From positions 1 to 58,592 of the forward strand of contig JAJTEH010000020.1 of NCBI GenBank assembly GCA_021298355.1: a stretch of 58,592 nt of DNA, in the 5' to 3' direction. Below the pieces are notes generated by a model. The model had not been told where the DNA came from. It did not search any database and saw nothing but the letters and a program-made list of their open reading frames with translations. Positions 37,103 to 46,754 of this stretch are shown one piece after another. Every line of letters begins with the position of its first letter. The stretch's first letter is position 1. Source of the DNA: Flammeovirgaceae bacterium. Lineage in GTDB: Bacteria > Bacteroidota > Bacteroidia > Cytophagales > Cyclobacteriaceae. A program made the translations under genes and the position numbers.

Positions 37103-38197
37103 GCTGGCATTCTTGTTATATTTTATATCTGTAACTTCCAGTTTTAACCAAGTCCAATCTTTATCGTCAAGTTTCCATGTGGAAGTCATTTTCGCAGGAA
37201 CTTTTATTCCTTCAAATGTTTTGTAGTCCAATATGTTCATTTCCCAATTGTATCTTTTAGCGTCCGTTTCGTTGCCTTTGTATCGTAAAGCCGAAAATTT
37301 AGTAACATCACCATTTGAGTTAAAATAGAAAGTCCCACTTCCCGAAGTTCCTTTGTAAGTCATTGTTGCCTTTGCTGTATTCTCATCTAATTGTTCCCAA
37401 ATAATGTATGGACTCAACGCCAGTGAAGGGAACCAAACCATTTCACCCAGATAACGTTGCAACGTGCCTTCATCCAATTTTTCGCCACGTTCATTAACAA
37501 TATTGAATAATGAATTCAGTTTTATCAACATTTCACCCTTACCATCTTCAAACTTATCTCGTCCATGAAAACTCAATATGCTATTCATCTTTACATCTAC
37601 TGACCAAATAAATGCAGGATTGTCAATGGTAGTATATTGTATTGCTGTTGCAGTCATCCAATTGTCTTGCTCTGGTTTCATTTGCATTTCAGCGCTTTGA
37701 GTGACTTTGCCGTAGCTTATAAAAGGCTTTCCAATTACGCCTAAATTTTTCAACCATTTTTTTACAGGCTCGGGTAAAATGGTTAAATCACTTTCATTTA
37801 AAGGTCTGTTTTCTGTACTGACATTTTTATTAAGCAAATGTGTCGTCTCTTGCTGAATGATTTTCTGAAAATTATAATAGCCAAATGAAACTATTGAAAC
37901 AGCCAAAATGATAATATTGGGTATAGTTCCGAACTTTGCGTCTTTCCAAAATATTATAATAAGCACTTGTGAAAGTATTACTGCAAAAAGTCCTATTAAC
38001 CAAGCATATTTGGAATTCAATAAGTGTAATACACAATATGTTAAAAATAGGATTGTTGCAGTTAACCAAACAACTCCCAATGTTTTTGAAATCGGAAGTG
38101 TCAATTCTTTTACTTCTCTCAACTCAAATCCTTTGACAAATCCAAGCAAGTGGATTAGTCCGTGAAGTAATACAATTATTAAAAATGCGATTTTCAT
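37097..38197 (-). CDS. Membrane protein with DUF6544-like domain
   Basis: The 366-residue protein has four N-terminal membrane helices (near 2-20, 38-60, 66-86 and 92-110) and a soluble C-terminal domain of about 240 residues. The start of that domain (LPEPVKKWLKNLGVIGKPF) and WFPSLALSPYIIWEQLDENT fit the DUF6544/DUF6920 family as I remember it; function unknown. The gene's stop codon lies inside the attC-like inverted repeat, which suggests gene and repeat may have moved together. Base use is more AT-rich than the neighbouring A2M gene. Confidence 0.7.
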   Translation of the reverse strand: MKIAFLIIVLLHGLIHLLGFVKGFELREVKELTLPISKTLGVVWLTATILFLTYCVLHLLNSKYAWLIGLFAVILSQVLIIIFWKDAKFGTIPNIIILAVSIVSFGYYNFQKIIQQETTHLLNKNVSTENRPLNESDLTILPEPVKKWLKNLGVIGKPFISYGKVTQSAEMQMKPEQDNWMTATAIQYTTIDNPAFIWSVDVKMNSILSFHGRDKFEDGKGEMLIKLNSLFNIVNERGEKLDEGTLQRYLGEMVWFPSLALSPYIIWEQLDENTAKATMTYKGTSGSGTFYFNSNGDVTKFSALRYKGNETDAKRYNWEMNILDYKTFEGIKVPAKMTSTWKLDDKDWTWLKLEVTDIKYNKNASH

Positions 38198-38358
38198 TTT
38201 TGTCTGTTATTCGTGTGTCGTATAACGAAAATCTTGTCGCTAGTACGAATTTCTTAGTCAAACGAAACAAATACCTGATGTTAGAATAAGGATATTAAGG
38301 AAATGTCCAATGAAACAGCTATTAAACTTTATTAACTAAAAACGAGAAATGTCTTATA

Positions 38359-38883
38359 CTAATGAAATTGTCTGCGTATTTTTTTTGTCAAAATTATATC
38401 AATTATACTTAGCACTAAAGAAAACCAAAAACCCCATAACACAAAGTCGAAAAAGTCTTTAAGAGAGTTGTCTAACATACTTGCCCATATTGCAATGAAA
38501 GTAAGAACAATAAAGCAGGTCAGATTCAATAAACTTAAATAAAATATGAATCTCGGTTTTTGATAAAAAGTAAAAATTAGCCCTAAGATTGAAGTAATAA
38601 ATGCAAGAGGAACTAATTGGAGAAAGTTAAATTTAAACTGGTCTTTAATTGAGTTTATAAAAATATTAATTGTAATCCCAAAACCACTTATAGAATATTC
38701 GGTTGGATAAAGTAAATATGAAAAATAGTTTGTTGAAATCGATTCGTGAATATTTGTCTTGGTTACATCCTCTACTTTACTGTTTCCAAAATTCAAATTC
38801 TGATCACGTGAGCACATTGTAATCATAAAAGGCATGAAGAACGCTAAAATCAAAAGTGTTTTATTAATCTTGATTAGTTTCAT
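38359..38883 (-). CDS. Hypothetical four-helix membrane protein
   Basis: The 174-residue protein starts with a hydrophobic segment ending in Cys (FFMPFMITMCSRDQ), either a weak lipobox or a first membrane helix, then a ~65-residue polar loop and three clear helices (near 92-112, 116-140 and 146-166), with a basic end (KKIRRQFH). I recognise no family. It is AT-rich and stands alone, with about 160 bases to the gene upstream on its left and 380 without a gene on its right. Confidence 0.55.
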   Translation of the reverse strand: MKLIKINKTLLILAFFMPFMITMCSRDQNLNFGNSKVEDVTKTNIHESISTNYFSYLLYPTEYSISGFGITINIFINSIKDQFKFNFLQLVPLAFITSILGLIFTFYQKPRFIFYLSLLNLTCFIVLTFIAIWASMLDNSLKDFFDFVLWGFWFSLVLSIIDIILTKKIRRQFH

Positions 38884-39018
38884 TCTTAATCTTTGTTTAT
38901 GAGTACATTTTATGAAAAAGTATGACGATAAATGGAGTTTTAGATTTCTTATCTTTCGTTATTTGAAAAAGTTTCTTTAAAAATAAAGCTTTCATTTTAT
39001 TTGTTTTATACCGCCTTA

Positions 39019-39066
39019 CCTACAACATCTTTATATCAGCAACTCGTTGCTGATATTTCTTGTAGG
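39019..39066. repeat. Long hairpin in accessory intergenic region
   Basis: Perfect inner arms ATATCAGCAAC and GTTGCTGATAT (around TC, 39033-39056) sit inside outer arms CCTACAA and TTGTAGG, with unequal unpaired segments between. There is no T-run on either strand, so it is probably not a simple terminator. It lies in a 380-base gene-free stretch (38884-39263). Confidence 0.65.
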
Positions 39067-39073
39067 AGCCTTT

Positions 39074-39155
39074 ATAAAAGTAACACACGACAATCTCTTT
39101 TACAAGTAGCTCAGGGTTGGTTAAAAAGAAAATGTTTTATGATAGTGCCGACCAT
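39074..39155. repeat. Terminator-like repeat, copy 2 (decayed)
   Basis: A 37-base block (39098-39134, TTTTACAAGTAGCT...AGAAAATG) matches 39906-39942 with one mismatch, and weaker similarity extends on both sides. The hairpin part (39132-39155) has lost most pairing compared with copy 1, so it may no longer terminate transcription. Confidence 0.65.
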
Positions 39156-39263
39156 AGGCAATATATAATTGGCACACTTGCGCCAGCTCGGGAACTTTAC
39201 ATCGATTTAAAGATTAATCATCTAAACTGCCATCATAGCACCTAGCTTTTGCTATGTTGTGTT

Positions 39264-39815
39264 TTATCTCCTTACTCTATGACCTACCTTACACATAGAT
39301 GGAAATTTTCTGGAGTAAGTCACCATGTATGTTTGACCTATCATTAAACTGTAGCTTGGTTTTAATCCATGTTCTATAATTTGTCCGTTCGCGTAGTATT
39401 GTATAATATAGAATCTCTCATATCTGGTAGTCGTTATAGCATATGAAATATTCTGTTCACCAACAATGAATCCTTCAGTGATTTCTGTTTCCTTACTTAA
39501 ATAATACTCTACTAATCTATCATTAGTCCATGCTCCAAATCTTTCAAGTAGTACTACAACCAATACCAAAATCCCGACTGTAAGTATGGCTTTGGTAGCA
39601 TAGAAAATCATTTTTGGTGGGTCTTCTTTAAACGTCCGAGGCTTTGATTTTTCTATCCAATCAAAGATGGGTATTCCAACAATAACAATTCCAATAATGA
39701 ATAGAGATACTGTCCAACTTTTTACCGACCCCCAATATTCAAGATTATGATTAAGGGTTGCCTTTAGTGTAAAACTCACAACAATAATGGCCACTCCGAT
39801 AATAGTTCTAATCAT
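39264..39815 (-). CDS. Hypothetical membrane protein with small C-terminal domain
   Basis: The 183-residue protein has three membrane helices (near 3-20, 35-55 and 70-90) and a C-terminal domain of about 85 residues outside the membrane (EGFIVGEQNISYAITTTRYE, then YYANGQIIEHGLKPSYSLMI and a basic end GHRVRR). I recognise no family. It is flanked by copies 1 and 2 of the terminator-like repeat, about 90 bases away on each side, so it might have been inserted or duplicated through them. Confidence 0.6.
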   Translation of the reverse strand: MIRTIIGVAIIVVSFTLKATLNHNLEYWGSVKSWTVSLFIIGIVIVGIPIFDWIEKSKPRTFKEDPPKMIFYATKAILTVGILVLVVVLLERFGAWTNDRLVEYYLSKETEITEGFIVGEQNISYAITTTRYERFYIIQYYANGQIIEHGLKPSYSLMIGQTYMVTYSRKFPSMCKVGHRVRR

Positions 39816-39882
39816 AGTATAAAATACAGCACAACTAAATTATATCAACAATTAACAGGTAATACTTATTTAAGTGTCTTGC

Positions 39883-39972
39883 TAAAAGTAATACAAGCCT
39901 CTTTCTTTTACAAGTAGCTGAGGGTTGGTTAAAAAGAAAATGGTCGATGACAACATCGACCATAAGAAAAAC
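39883..39972 (-). terminator. Terminator of the A2M gene; repeat copy 1
   Basis: On the minus strand a perfect 10-base stem (arms ATGGTCGATG and CATCGACCAT) with a four-base loop is followed by a T-rich run, about 30 bases past the A2M stop codon. The same block, with flanking sequence, recurs in decayed form at 39074-39155 and in part at 36585-36622, making this the best-preserved member of a three-copy family. Confidence 0.8.
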
Positions 39973-39990
39973 AAAGAAAAACTAAGCTCG

Positions 39991-42900
39991 TTACTCAACA
40001 GGCATTTGTTTTACCACTTTCACTTCCATGCCTTTTGTTCGTGCATAGATGCCTTTATCGTACATAGCTTCGCAACTTGCTCCGGGTAAATAATATGTGC
40101 CGGCATAGGTTGCAATTAAATTTACTTTGTATTTTTTCTGGTAGTTGTACCCAATATCGAAAAAGGTATAAACGCGATCGTCTCTTATGTCCTGGTAACT
40201 GAAATAATCTTGTTTTACACTTACATCGGTTTGTTCCATTCTGTCGTTTACTATTTCCCAACCTCCTGGAAAAATCTGTGTTAAAGCCATGTTTTGATAA
40301 GCACCCGATCTACCTCCGTGTTTTATAGTTACTTCTGCTACAAATTCAGTTCCTTGTTCAATTAGTTGCGGGTTTATAGCGTTTCCTTTTTTATCGGTGT
40401 AGTTAACATATAGTTCAAGGTTGCTTTTCTCTTCTTGTTCTTCGCCTCGTGCCGGTATACCTTCTGCTATTACCCGAACAAACACCAACCCTGTTCCTTT
40501 ATTGGTAATGCTTACGCTTTCTTTTTTAACACCCTGCATTAGCACAGGAATTTGCACAATGGGTAACTCGGATGTTGCGTTTACTTCTTTTCCATTAACC
40601 ATATAATTAAGGTTGATGTTGCCACGCTTTTCTGCACCCGCAAAACTGCTGATGGCTCGCAAAGAGAAAGCTACTTCTTGTGTACTCATCCAATAATTGG
40701 CATTGCTTAAGGATTTGGATAAGTCTTTTAACAAATCAAAAGCTTTTTCTTTTTCATTGAGTTTAACTAATGTTTCTAATATTAATGCTCTGTCGCGTAT
40801 ATCTGAACCGTAGCTATAACTTAATTCGCGATAAGCCTTTACTACAGTCGAAAGATTAGCAATCATTTTCTTGGCTGCTTCTGTTTGTCCTGCTTGTGCA
40901 TAGGCTGCTGCTAAGGTCCATGCTGCTGTATGGTTGAGTGGTGTTTGTTCTTTCAATCTATTCATTGCGCCTAGTTCTGCTTCGCCACTTAACGCTAGGG
41001 TATATAAGCGATAGGCCTGCATTAAATCGTTGTTATAGTAATTTATATTTTTTCGCCATGCTTGTGTTTTCTCTTTCTGAAATTTCTTCCATTTCTTTAT
41101 CATATCTGCAGGCACGTAATACCCTTTTGCTTCTGCCTCCAGTAAAAAATGGCCGGCATAGGTTGTTCCCCAAGTGTCCGACTCGGCTACTCCGGGCCAA
41201 TACGAAAAACCACCATCTCTTTGCAAAAAAGATTTCAAACGTTCTATGGCTGCTGTTACATTTCGTTGTATGGCATTTTTCTCGTTTTCTGTTAGTTGTT
41301 TAATAGATGAAAGATATAATTGCGGAAATACGGCCGAGGTAGTTTGCTCTATACATCCGTATGGATACTCGAAAAGATAGCGGAGTCTTGCATCGAGATT
41401 AATGGGTGGTAATGTAGAAATCTCCAGCATAGCTTTGTTTGTTCCTGCAATTCCAACAGGATTCACCTCTCCTTTCCAGGCTTTGCCAGCTTCAACTAAT
41501 GCTTCGGTAACGCGTGTAACTTTTGCATTCGGATTTCTGACTTCAATTTCAATTTCATCAGTTGCGCGTAGGTTGCCTGCACTTGCTTCGATGGTAAAGG
41601 TTGCTTTGCCCATTTGTGATTTTACAAGCGCTTCAAAATCGATTGTAATATCTCCACTGGCTGGCATTTGAATTGTTTGTGTGCTTTGTGCAACTGCAAC
41701 AGGTCCTTTAGTTTTAACAGTTACTGTTACTTGGCCTATTCCTTTTTGTTGCGAGAATAAAGTTACAGGTAATGTTACTTTTTCTTCCGGACCTAATACG
41801 CGTGGTAATGTTGCTAACACCATCAAAGGTTTACGTACTGGTGTTGCTTTCTCGGCATGGCCATAGGCACCTTTATTTCCGGCAATAACCATTGTTTTAA
41901 CGGAGCCTATATAATTAGGCATAGTAAACGTATGTTTATTGCTACTACCTGCAGAAACTGTAAAAGGACCAAAAAATTTTACTACGGGTTTAAATCGTTT
42001 TGCGCGCGCATCGTCTTCTTTTGCTGCGGCCAATTCTGCATCGCCACCAATGGATATTAGTCGTTCCAGGTTTGTTCCATATGAACCAATTATCCAATCG
42101 TATACATCCCATGTTTTAACACCCAAAGCTTCGCGTGCATAAAAGCGCGACCAGGGGTCGGGGGTTTTAAAACGAGTTATGTCTAGCAGGCCTTCGTCTA
42201 CAACGGCTACGGTATAGGTCATTTCCTTTTTAGCTTTCTCGCTAATGCGTATGGTTACTTCTTTACCCGGTTCTAATGTTTCGGGCATTTCTATTAGTGG
42301 ATTTAAATGTGTGTTAGGATCTTCTACCTTAACCGGCACAACACCATACAGGCGCATGGGCATGTCGTTTTCGGTTTGTGCGTGCGGTTGTAGCAAAGAA
42401 ACGTGCAGATATATGTTGGGCGTCATTTCTTCGGTCGTTTCTATGCTAACTTTATTTTCGCCAGCTTTTGTTTCTAGCCAAAGTGTTTTTAAAATGCGCG
42501 AGCCGTTTTCCAGACTAATCAATGCTCTGCCATTTGCACCTCCGGGTATTGTGAGGTTTATTTTCTCTCCTACTTCATACACCGGTTTATCAGTTGCAAG
42601 TGTAAGTTGTGTTGCGCCTTCTTTGTTATCATCGTTTTGCAAGCGGCTTGCCCAACCGGGTTCGTCTATGTAAATAATTTTACCGGTGCAATGGCCAGAG
42701 GCCGGATCGCACACGCGTAAAAAATACCTGCCCCAATCGGGTTTGTTTATGGTGAATGTCCATGTTGCTTTTCCATTTTTAGTATTTACCACACCCGATC
42801 TAACGTTTTTGCTATAGGTTCCATTTACATAATTAGCAAGACTTTCGCCTGAGTGATCCCACCACCAGCGCCACTCTAGTTTTTGTAAGGTAACTTCCAG

Positions 42901-45573
42901 CCCATCGCGCGAAATGCCTTTACCGTTTGCATCTACTGTTGCTATATCAATTGTTTGAGGTTGATCGAGATATAAGATGCCGGAATACTTTTCGCCTTCC
43001 GGAGTTTTTACACCCACATAACTTTCGTAAGGAGAATAAGGTATAGTTGTTTGATTTATGCTGTAGTTACCTCCTTCTTCGTATACACGGCCTGCGAAGG
43101 TGGCCGTCATTTTACCCGGCAATTCTTTTGATGCCGGTAAGGTTGCATTTACAATGGCCTGCCCTGCCTCGTCTGTATTACCATCAAAAACATTTGTTGT
43201 TTCGCTATAGAAGTTTATAGATGGATCTTCGAATGTGTAGTCTTTAAATGAAGAAAACGTTGTACCTGTTGGGTACAGGGTTAAATCAAACGTTGTTCGC
43301 AGGTTACGGCCCGGTGCACCATGCAACCAGTTTACTTGCACAGTACCGCTGATATCGTTTTGGGTTAGTAACTCTGTACCAAAATCAAGATTTATTTTTA
43401 AGCGGTTAGGCTTAATGGTTTCGATGCGAACCGTTTGATAAAATTCTGTTTCGCCAACTTTTACTCTTGCCTGCCAATACCCTGTTGGTGCATCGGGTTC
43501 TGTGGCTGTGGCAAAACTATAAAATCCGTTTACAGATTTTGTTTTAACAATTTTCTTTACGGCTTGTCCCTGCGGATTGATCAATTCGAAAGCTACCGGA
43601 TGCGTTTCGGGTAAACGTTTGGCTTTGTCTTCGAGCATAAAGGTTAAGTAGAGAGAATCTCCGGGGCGCCATACGCCACGTTCTCCGTATATCATGCCCT
43701 TTAATCCTTTTTGTATGGTTTCGCCACTTACATCGAAGGTAGAAAGAGATAGGGATTCTCCATCTACCAAACGCAGGTATCCTTTTTGTTGCTGATGGCT
43801 AGCCACTAACACAAATGGCTTTTCGCGGGTAAATACATTTGCTTTACCTTCTGCATCGGTTGTTGTTTTGCCTATTACTTGTTGTTGAAAATCGTATAGC
43901 TCAACGGTAACACCCGCTAATGGTTCTGTGGTTAGTAAGTTGGTTACAAATATCTGAACGTTATTATCGGCCCCTGCTTTTGCTGTTATGCCTAAATCTG
44001 AAGCCAAAATATTTTGAGTTACTGGTCTTCCTCCGCTATAGTAAGAAGAATGACATGGGTTATCGCGTTCTTCCCAATCGTAATATTCATCGTAATAATA
44101 ATCTTCGTAATAATCGTAAGAACCGTAGTAATCGTACTCATGGCTACTATCATCATCGGATTCTTCTTCCTCAAGTACTGTTTGTTGGTTTTCTTCTGCA
44201 CTACACGCATAGGTAGAGTAGGCTTGTTTAAAACTTATTTTTACCTGATAGATTGCACCTGGCTCTGGGCTGATAAAATCGTTTAGGTTTAATGTAAATC
44301 TGTTCCATTTACTAAAATCGGTAACGCCTGTGTTTTCGAGCGATACTTTTTTTCTGATCAGTTGTTTTCCTACGCGTTTAATTTCGCCTTGGCCGTTTAG
44401 CTGGTTTACCTGCAAAAACTGTAATACGTTTTGTTCGAGTATGCGGATTATTTTTACGTCTACCGCTTTTAGGTTTACGGCTTCAAATGGCAATACCGTG
44501 CCGTGTGTAGAGGGTAAAATAGTACCAGACTTTATTATTCTTACCAAGGGTGCTACCTGCTCGAACTCAACATCGGTAAATGCAGGTTGTTTCATTTTGT
44601 AATTGAGAATATTTAATAACCCAGCTTCGATTATAATTCGTTTTGTTCCGGTTTGCCTAACGCTTGGGTATACTAATACTACGTTATCTTGTATGTCGTA
44701 TTCCAGGCTCGATAATCCTTCGATACTTATAAGTCCGTTTAAATCTTGATTTTCTGAGATGGGGTCGGAAAATTGTAAACGAACATATTGTGTGGGGCTT
44801 TGGTTTACTGTAGCCTGCATTAATTTAAAATCGCCAAGCGAAGGAATGGTTACTATTTCGGCAAGTTCTTTTTCGAGGTTGAGTTCTTTTCCGTTTGCTA
44901 TTATTTCTACTGTTTCTTCTTTATCGGTACGGGCTACATCTTCTACAACAAAGGCGTGTTGTTTGCCATCGGAGGTGTGTGTCCACGTTAAAGCCATTTT
45001 TTTAGTTTGTTGTTTGGCTTCTATCATTTTTTCTACAAGAGTTGGCTCGGCATAATCGGCAGTAAAGAGTGTGGCTTCTATTTTTACTCGTTTTAATTCT
45101 GTGTTTACGTACGGGCGTACGTTATCAATAGCTACTTCGAAGTTTTGTGGTACCACCTGAAAGCTGTACCTAAAGGTGGCGAGCTCTTTAGGCACTTCGG
45201 TTATTTTAGATAGATAAAAAGAAACTTCGTATACCTGGCCAGATTGAAGGCGCGCATCGGGTTTGAAGGAAAGTGTTTGCGCATCGATCCAGGTAAGTTT
45301 ACCTGAAACCTTGGGAGAAAGCTCAATAAGCTTTGCTGAAATTTCTTTTCCTATTTCAGTGGAATCGGCATGGGGTTGTGTTAGCCCAATTAAAATGCTG
45401 CTATTTGCCGGTACAACACCTGCAGTATAGGAACTTACGTAGGCAGAAAACGCAGGATTGATGAAACTGCTTTTTATTTTGTTTCCTGAAGAATTGGTAT
45501 AATAGAAAATTCCTGCTGCTACTACAGCCACCACGGCCAGCGCAATGGCAATTTTGTACCCGATTGGTTTCAT
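39991..45573 (-). CDS. Bacterial alpha-2-macroglobulin (thioester type)
   Basis: The 1860-residue protein begins with one membrane helix (IAIALAVVAVVAAGIFYYTN), so it is probably anchored to the inner membrane or exported. A string of macroglobulin beta domains follows (for example YGERGVWRPGDSLYLTFML near 635 and YTVAVVDEGLLDITRFKTPD near 1130), then a bait-like region, and the thioester domain with the intact motif PYGCIEQTTS (Cys1407). Bacterial A2Ms trap proteases in the periplasm and usually stand next to a pbpC gene; none is found here. Residues ~464-500 are an unusual acidic, tyrosine-rich insert (runs of DYYEDYYYDEYY). The TED region has the usual alpha/alpha helices (LSGEAELGAMNRLKEQ). 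Confidence 0.9.
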   Translation of the reverse strand: MKPIGYKIAIALAVVAVVAAGIFYYTNSSGNKIKSSFINPAFSAYVSSYTAGVVPANSSILIGLTQPHADSTEIGKEISAKLIELSPKVSGKLTWIDAQTLSFKPDARLQSGQVYEVSFYLSKITEVPKELATFRYSFQVVPQNFEVAIDNVRPYVNTELKRVKIEATLFTADYAEPTLVEKMIEAKQQTKKMALTWTHTSDGKQHAFVVEDVARTDKEETVEIIANGKELNLEKELAEIVTIPSLGDFKLMQATVNQSPTQYVRLQFSDPISENQDLNGLISIEGLSSLEYDIQDNVVLVYPSVRQTGTKRIIIEAGLLNILNYKMKQPAFTDVEFEQVAPLVRIIKSGTILPSTHGTVLPFEAVNLKAVDVKIIRILEQNVLQFLQVNQLNGQGEIKRVGKQLIRKKVSLENTGVTDFSKWNRFTLNLNDFISPEPGAIYQVKISFKQAYSTYACSAEENQQTVLEEEESDDDSSHEYDYYGSYDYYEDYYYDEYYDWEERDNPCHSSYYSGGRPVTQNILASDLGITAKAGADNNVQIFVTNLLTTEPLAGVTVELYDFQQQVIGKTTTDAEGKANVFTREKPFVLVASHQQQKGYLRLVDGESLSLSTFDVSGETIQKGLKGMIYGERGVWRPGDSLYLTFMLEDKAKRLPETHPVAFELINPQGQAVKKIVKTKSVNGFYSFATATEPDAPTGYWQARVKVGETEFYQTVRIETIKPNRLKINLDFGTELLTQNDISGTVQVNWLHGAPGRNLRTTFDLTLYPTGTTFSSFKDYTFEDPSINFYSETTNVFDGNTDEAGQAIVNATLPASKELPGKMTATFAGRVYEEGGNYSINQTTIPYSPYESYVGVKTPEGEKYSGILYLDQPQTIDIATVDANGKGISRDGLEVTLQKLEWRWWWDHSGESLANYVNGTYSKNVRSGVVNTKNGKATWTFTINKPDWGRYFLRVCDPASGHCTGKIIYIDEPGWASRLQNDDNKEGATQLTLATDKPVYEVGEKINLTIPGGANGRALISLENGSRILKTLWLETKAGENKVSIETTEEMTPNIYLHVSLLQPHAQTENDMPMRLYGVVPVKVEDPNTHLNPLIEMPETLEPGKEVTIRISEKAKKEMTYTVAVVDEGLLDITRFKTPDPWSRFYAREALGVKTWDVYDWIIGSYGTNLERLISIGGDAELAAAKEDDARAKRFKPVVKFFGPFTVSAGSSNKHTFTMPNYIGSVKTMVIAGNKGAYGHAEKATPVRKPLMVLATLPRVLGPEEKVTLPVTLFSQQKGIGQVTVTVKTKGPVAVAQSTQTIQMPASGDITIDFEALVKSQMGKATFTIEASAGNLRATDEIEIEVRNPNAKVTRVTEALVEAGKAWKGEVNPVGIAGTNKAMLEISTLPPINLDARLRYLFEYPYGCIEQTTSAVFPQLYLSSIKQLTENEKNAIQRNVTAAIERLKSFLQRDGGFSYWPGVAESDTWGTTYAGHFLLEAEAKGYYVPADMIKKWKKFQKEKTQAWRKNINYYNNDLMQAYRLYTLALSGEAELGAMNRLKEQTPLNHTAAWTLAAAYAQAGQTEAAKKMIANLSTVVKAYRELSYSYGSDIRDRALILETLVKLNEKEKAFDLLKDLSKSLSNANYWMSTQEVAFSLRAISSFAGAEKRGNINLNYMVNGKEVNATSELPIVQIPVLMQGVKKESVSITNKGTGLVFVRVIAEGIPARGEEQEEKSNLELYVNYTDKKGNAINPQLIEQGTEFVAEVTIKHGGRSGAYQNMALTQIFPGGWEIVNDRMEQTDVSVKQDYFSYQDIRDDRVYTFFDIGYNYQKKYKVNLIATYAGTYYLPGASCEAMYDKGIYARTKGMEVKVVKQMPVE

Positions 45574-46103
45574 ACTAAAATGGTTGAAGGTTATTGGGAA
45601 AGGTACGATTTTGCCTTCGGATTTTTAAAAAGAAATAATCCGTTTTTACATTTTTCTATATCGGCTTATGTTTATTTTATATTGGTTTTCAAAAGGATTA
45701 AATTTTGATTTGTTAAATGATTTACTCTTTTAGAAAAGAGATACCTTGATTTCAGATTGGCATTGATTCAGTTATTTTAAAAATTTAGAATATTCAGCTA
45801 TCGGTTTAAACAGAACTCTCTTTATTAAAGAAGTTTGTATTTAGATAAAAAATCAGAACAAGACAATTGAACTACTAATGCATTTACGAAATATGTTTAT
45901 GTTTAGAATGTATAAAATGTATTAAGTGAGTATTGAAATATCTAGATTAAATTAAAGTATATTTTTTTCATTTCAATACTAATAACAAATCTTAGTGGTG
46001 ATGGCGTATTGATTCAATAATTACCTGTGTTCCGCTAAAGAATTTGATTCTCGTTCGCGCCTTGCTATTACCTAATTCATTACAAAACAAAATCGTCTTA
46101 AAT
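45574..46103. other. AT-rich gap without a gene
   Basis: This region between the divergent A2M and lipoprotein genes has stops in all frames and no RNA gene I recognise. A small minus-strand frame (45992-46198) overlaps the start of the lipoprotein gene and is not supported. Confidence 0.4.
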
Positions 46104-46134
46104 TTTGAAACGCTAGTTAAGCCCTTTATACTTG
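46104..46134 (+). promoter_or_regulatory. Promoter of the 193-residue lipoprotein gene
   Basis: TTTG (46104-46107), a 19-base spacer and TATACTTG (46127-46134) match the Bacteroidota pattern TTTG-N19-TAnnTTTG with one mismatch. The ATG follows four bases later, so transcription should start at or near the start codon, giving a leaderless message. Confidence 0.6.
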
Positions 46135-46138
46135 CGGT

Positions 46139-46720
46139 ATGAAGAAATACGTATTTGCCTTGTCTGTTCTTATACCTTTTGTTTGGATAAGCTGCCAACC
46201 CAAACAGCCAGAAAAAAAGAGCGATTTACAGTTTACCATTAACCCCGATTTACTGGGCTTTGTGCATACAGATACGAACAGTGGCTTTACAGTTAGTATT
46301 CCTAAAGGATGGTTACCGCTTTCCGTTTTTGATAGTGTTGTTCAAAATAAATTTACTGTTGTTGAAGATAGCCTCTCATTAGGCACAATTTATTTGGATT
46401 CGCTTCAACAAGGTGGTTCGGTTTTTATTTATTCGCTGCCAGAAGCCGACACCGTAACGTTAGCTAAAATATACCAGAACCCGGATTCTGCCTTTAACCA
46501 ACAAAAAATCTGGCAGCAAATTTTAAAGTCTACTTTTTATCATAACGGCTTACGTATAAGGCAATACCTTTTACAAAGTAACGATTTGGTCACATTTAAG
46601 CTTGTAATTACAGAGGGCACGCGATATCCGGTTCAACTAGATTATGTGCTGAGTAGAAATACCTATATGCAGCATGTTAAAAAAATAGAGTCTTCTATTG
46701 GAAGCATCAATTCCCTTTAA
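46139..46720 (+). CDS. Lipoprotein of unknown function
   Basis: The 193-residue protein has a lipoprotein signal (MKKYVFALSVLIPFVWISC, Cys at 19). The mature part starts with KQPEKKSDLQFT and contains SGFTVSIPKGWLP, an opening seen in small extracytoplasmic proteins with a PsbP/MOG1-like fold, but I cannot confirm the family. No catalytic residues are evident. The Bor-like gene follows after 34 bases and has its own candidate promoter. Confidence 0.7.
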   Translation: MKKYVFALSVLIPFVWISCQPKQPEKKSDLQFTINPDLLGFVHTDTNSGFTVSIPKGWLPLSVFDSVVQNKFTVVEDSLSLGTIYLDSLQQGGSVFIYSLPEADTVTLAKIYQNPDSAFNQQKIWQQILKSTFYHNGLRIRQYLLQSNDLVTFKLVITEGTRYPVQLDYVLSRNTYMQHVKKIESSIGSINSL

Positions 46721-46728
46721 TACTTTAG
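46698..46728 (+). promoter_or_regulatory. Candidate promoter of the Bor-like gene
   Basis: TTG (46698-46700), 20 bases and TACTTTAG (46721-46728, one mismatch to TAnnTTTG) lie at the end of the upstream gene. It predicts a leader of about 20 bases before the ATG at 46755. Confidence 0.4.
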
Positions 46729-46754
46729 TAAAAACTAACTCAAACACTTTTATT

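Noticed and set aside
43920-44286. Open frames opposite the acidic region of the A2M gene
   Set aside because: They result from low-complexity Tyr/Asp codons read on the other strand; the A2M frame is continuous and well supported.
45992-46198. Minus-strand frame ending RHHH next to the lipoprotein gene
   Set aside because: It overlaps the start and signal peptide of the plus-strand lipoprotein gene, and its only ATG lies inside that gene. No promoter or homology is evident.
46698-46754. Upstream start for the Bor-like lipoprotein (19 codons earlier)
   Set aside because: It would overlap the preceding gene and put a non-signal stretch before a clear lipoprotein signal, and the candidate promoter lies within it.
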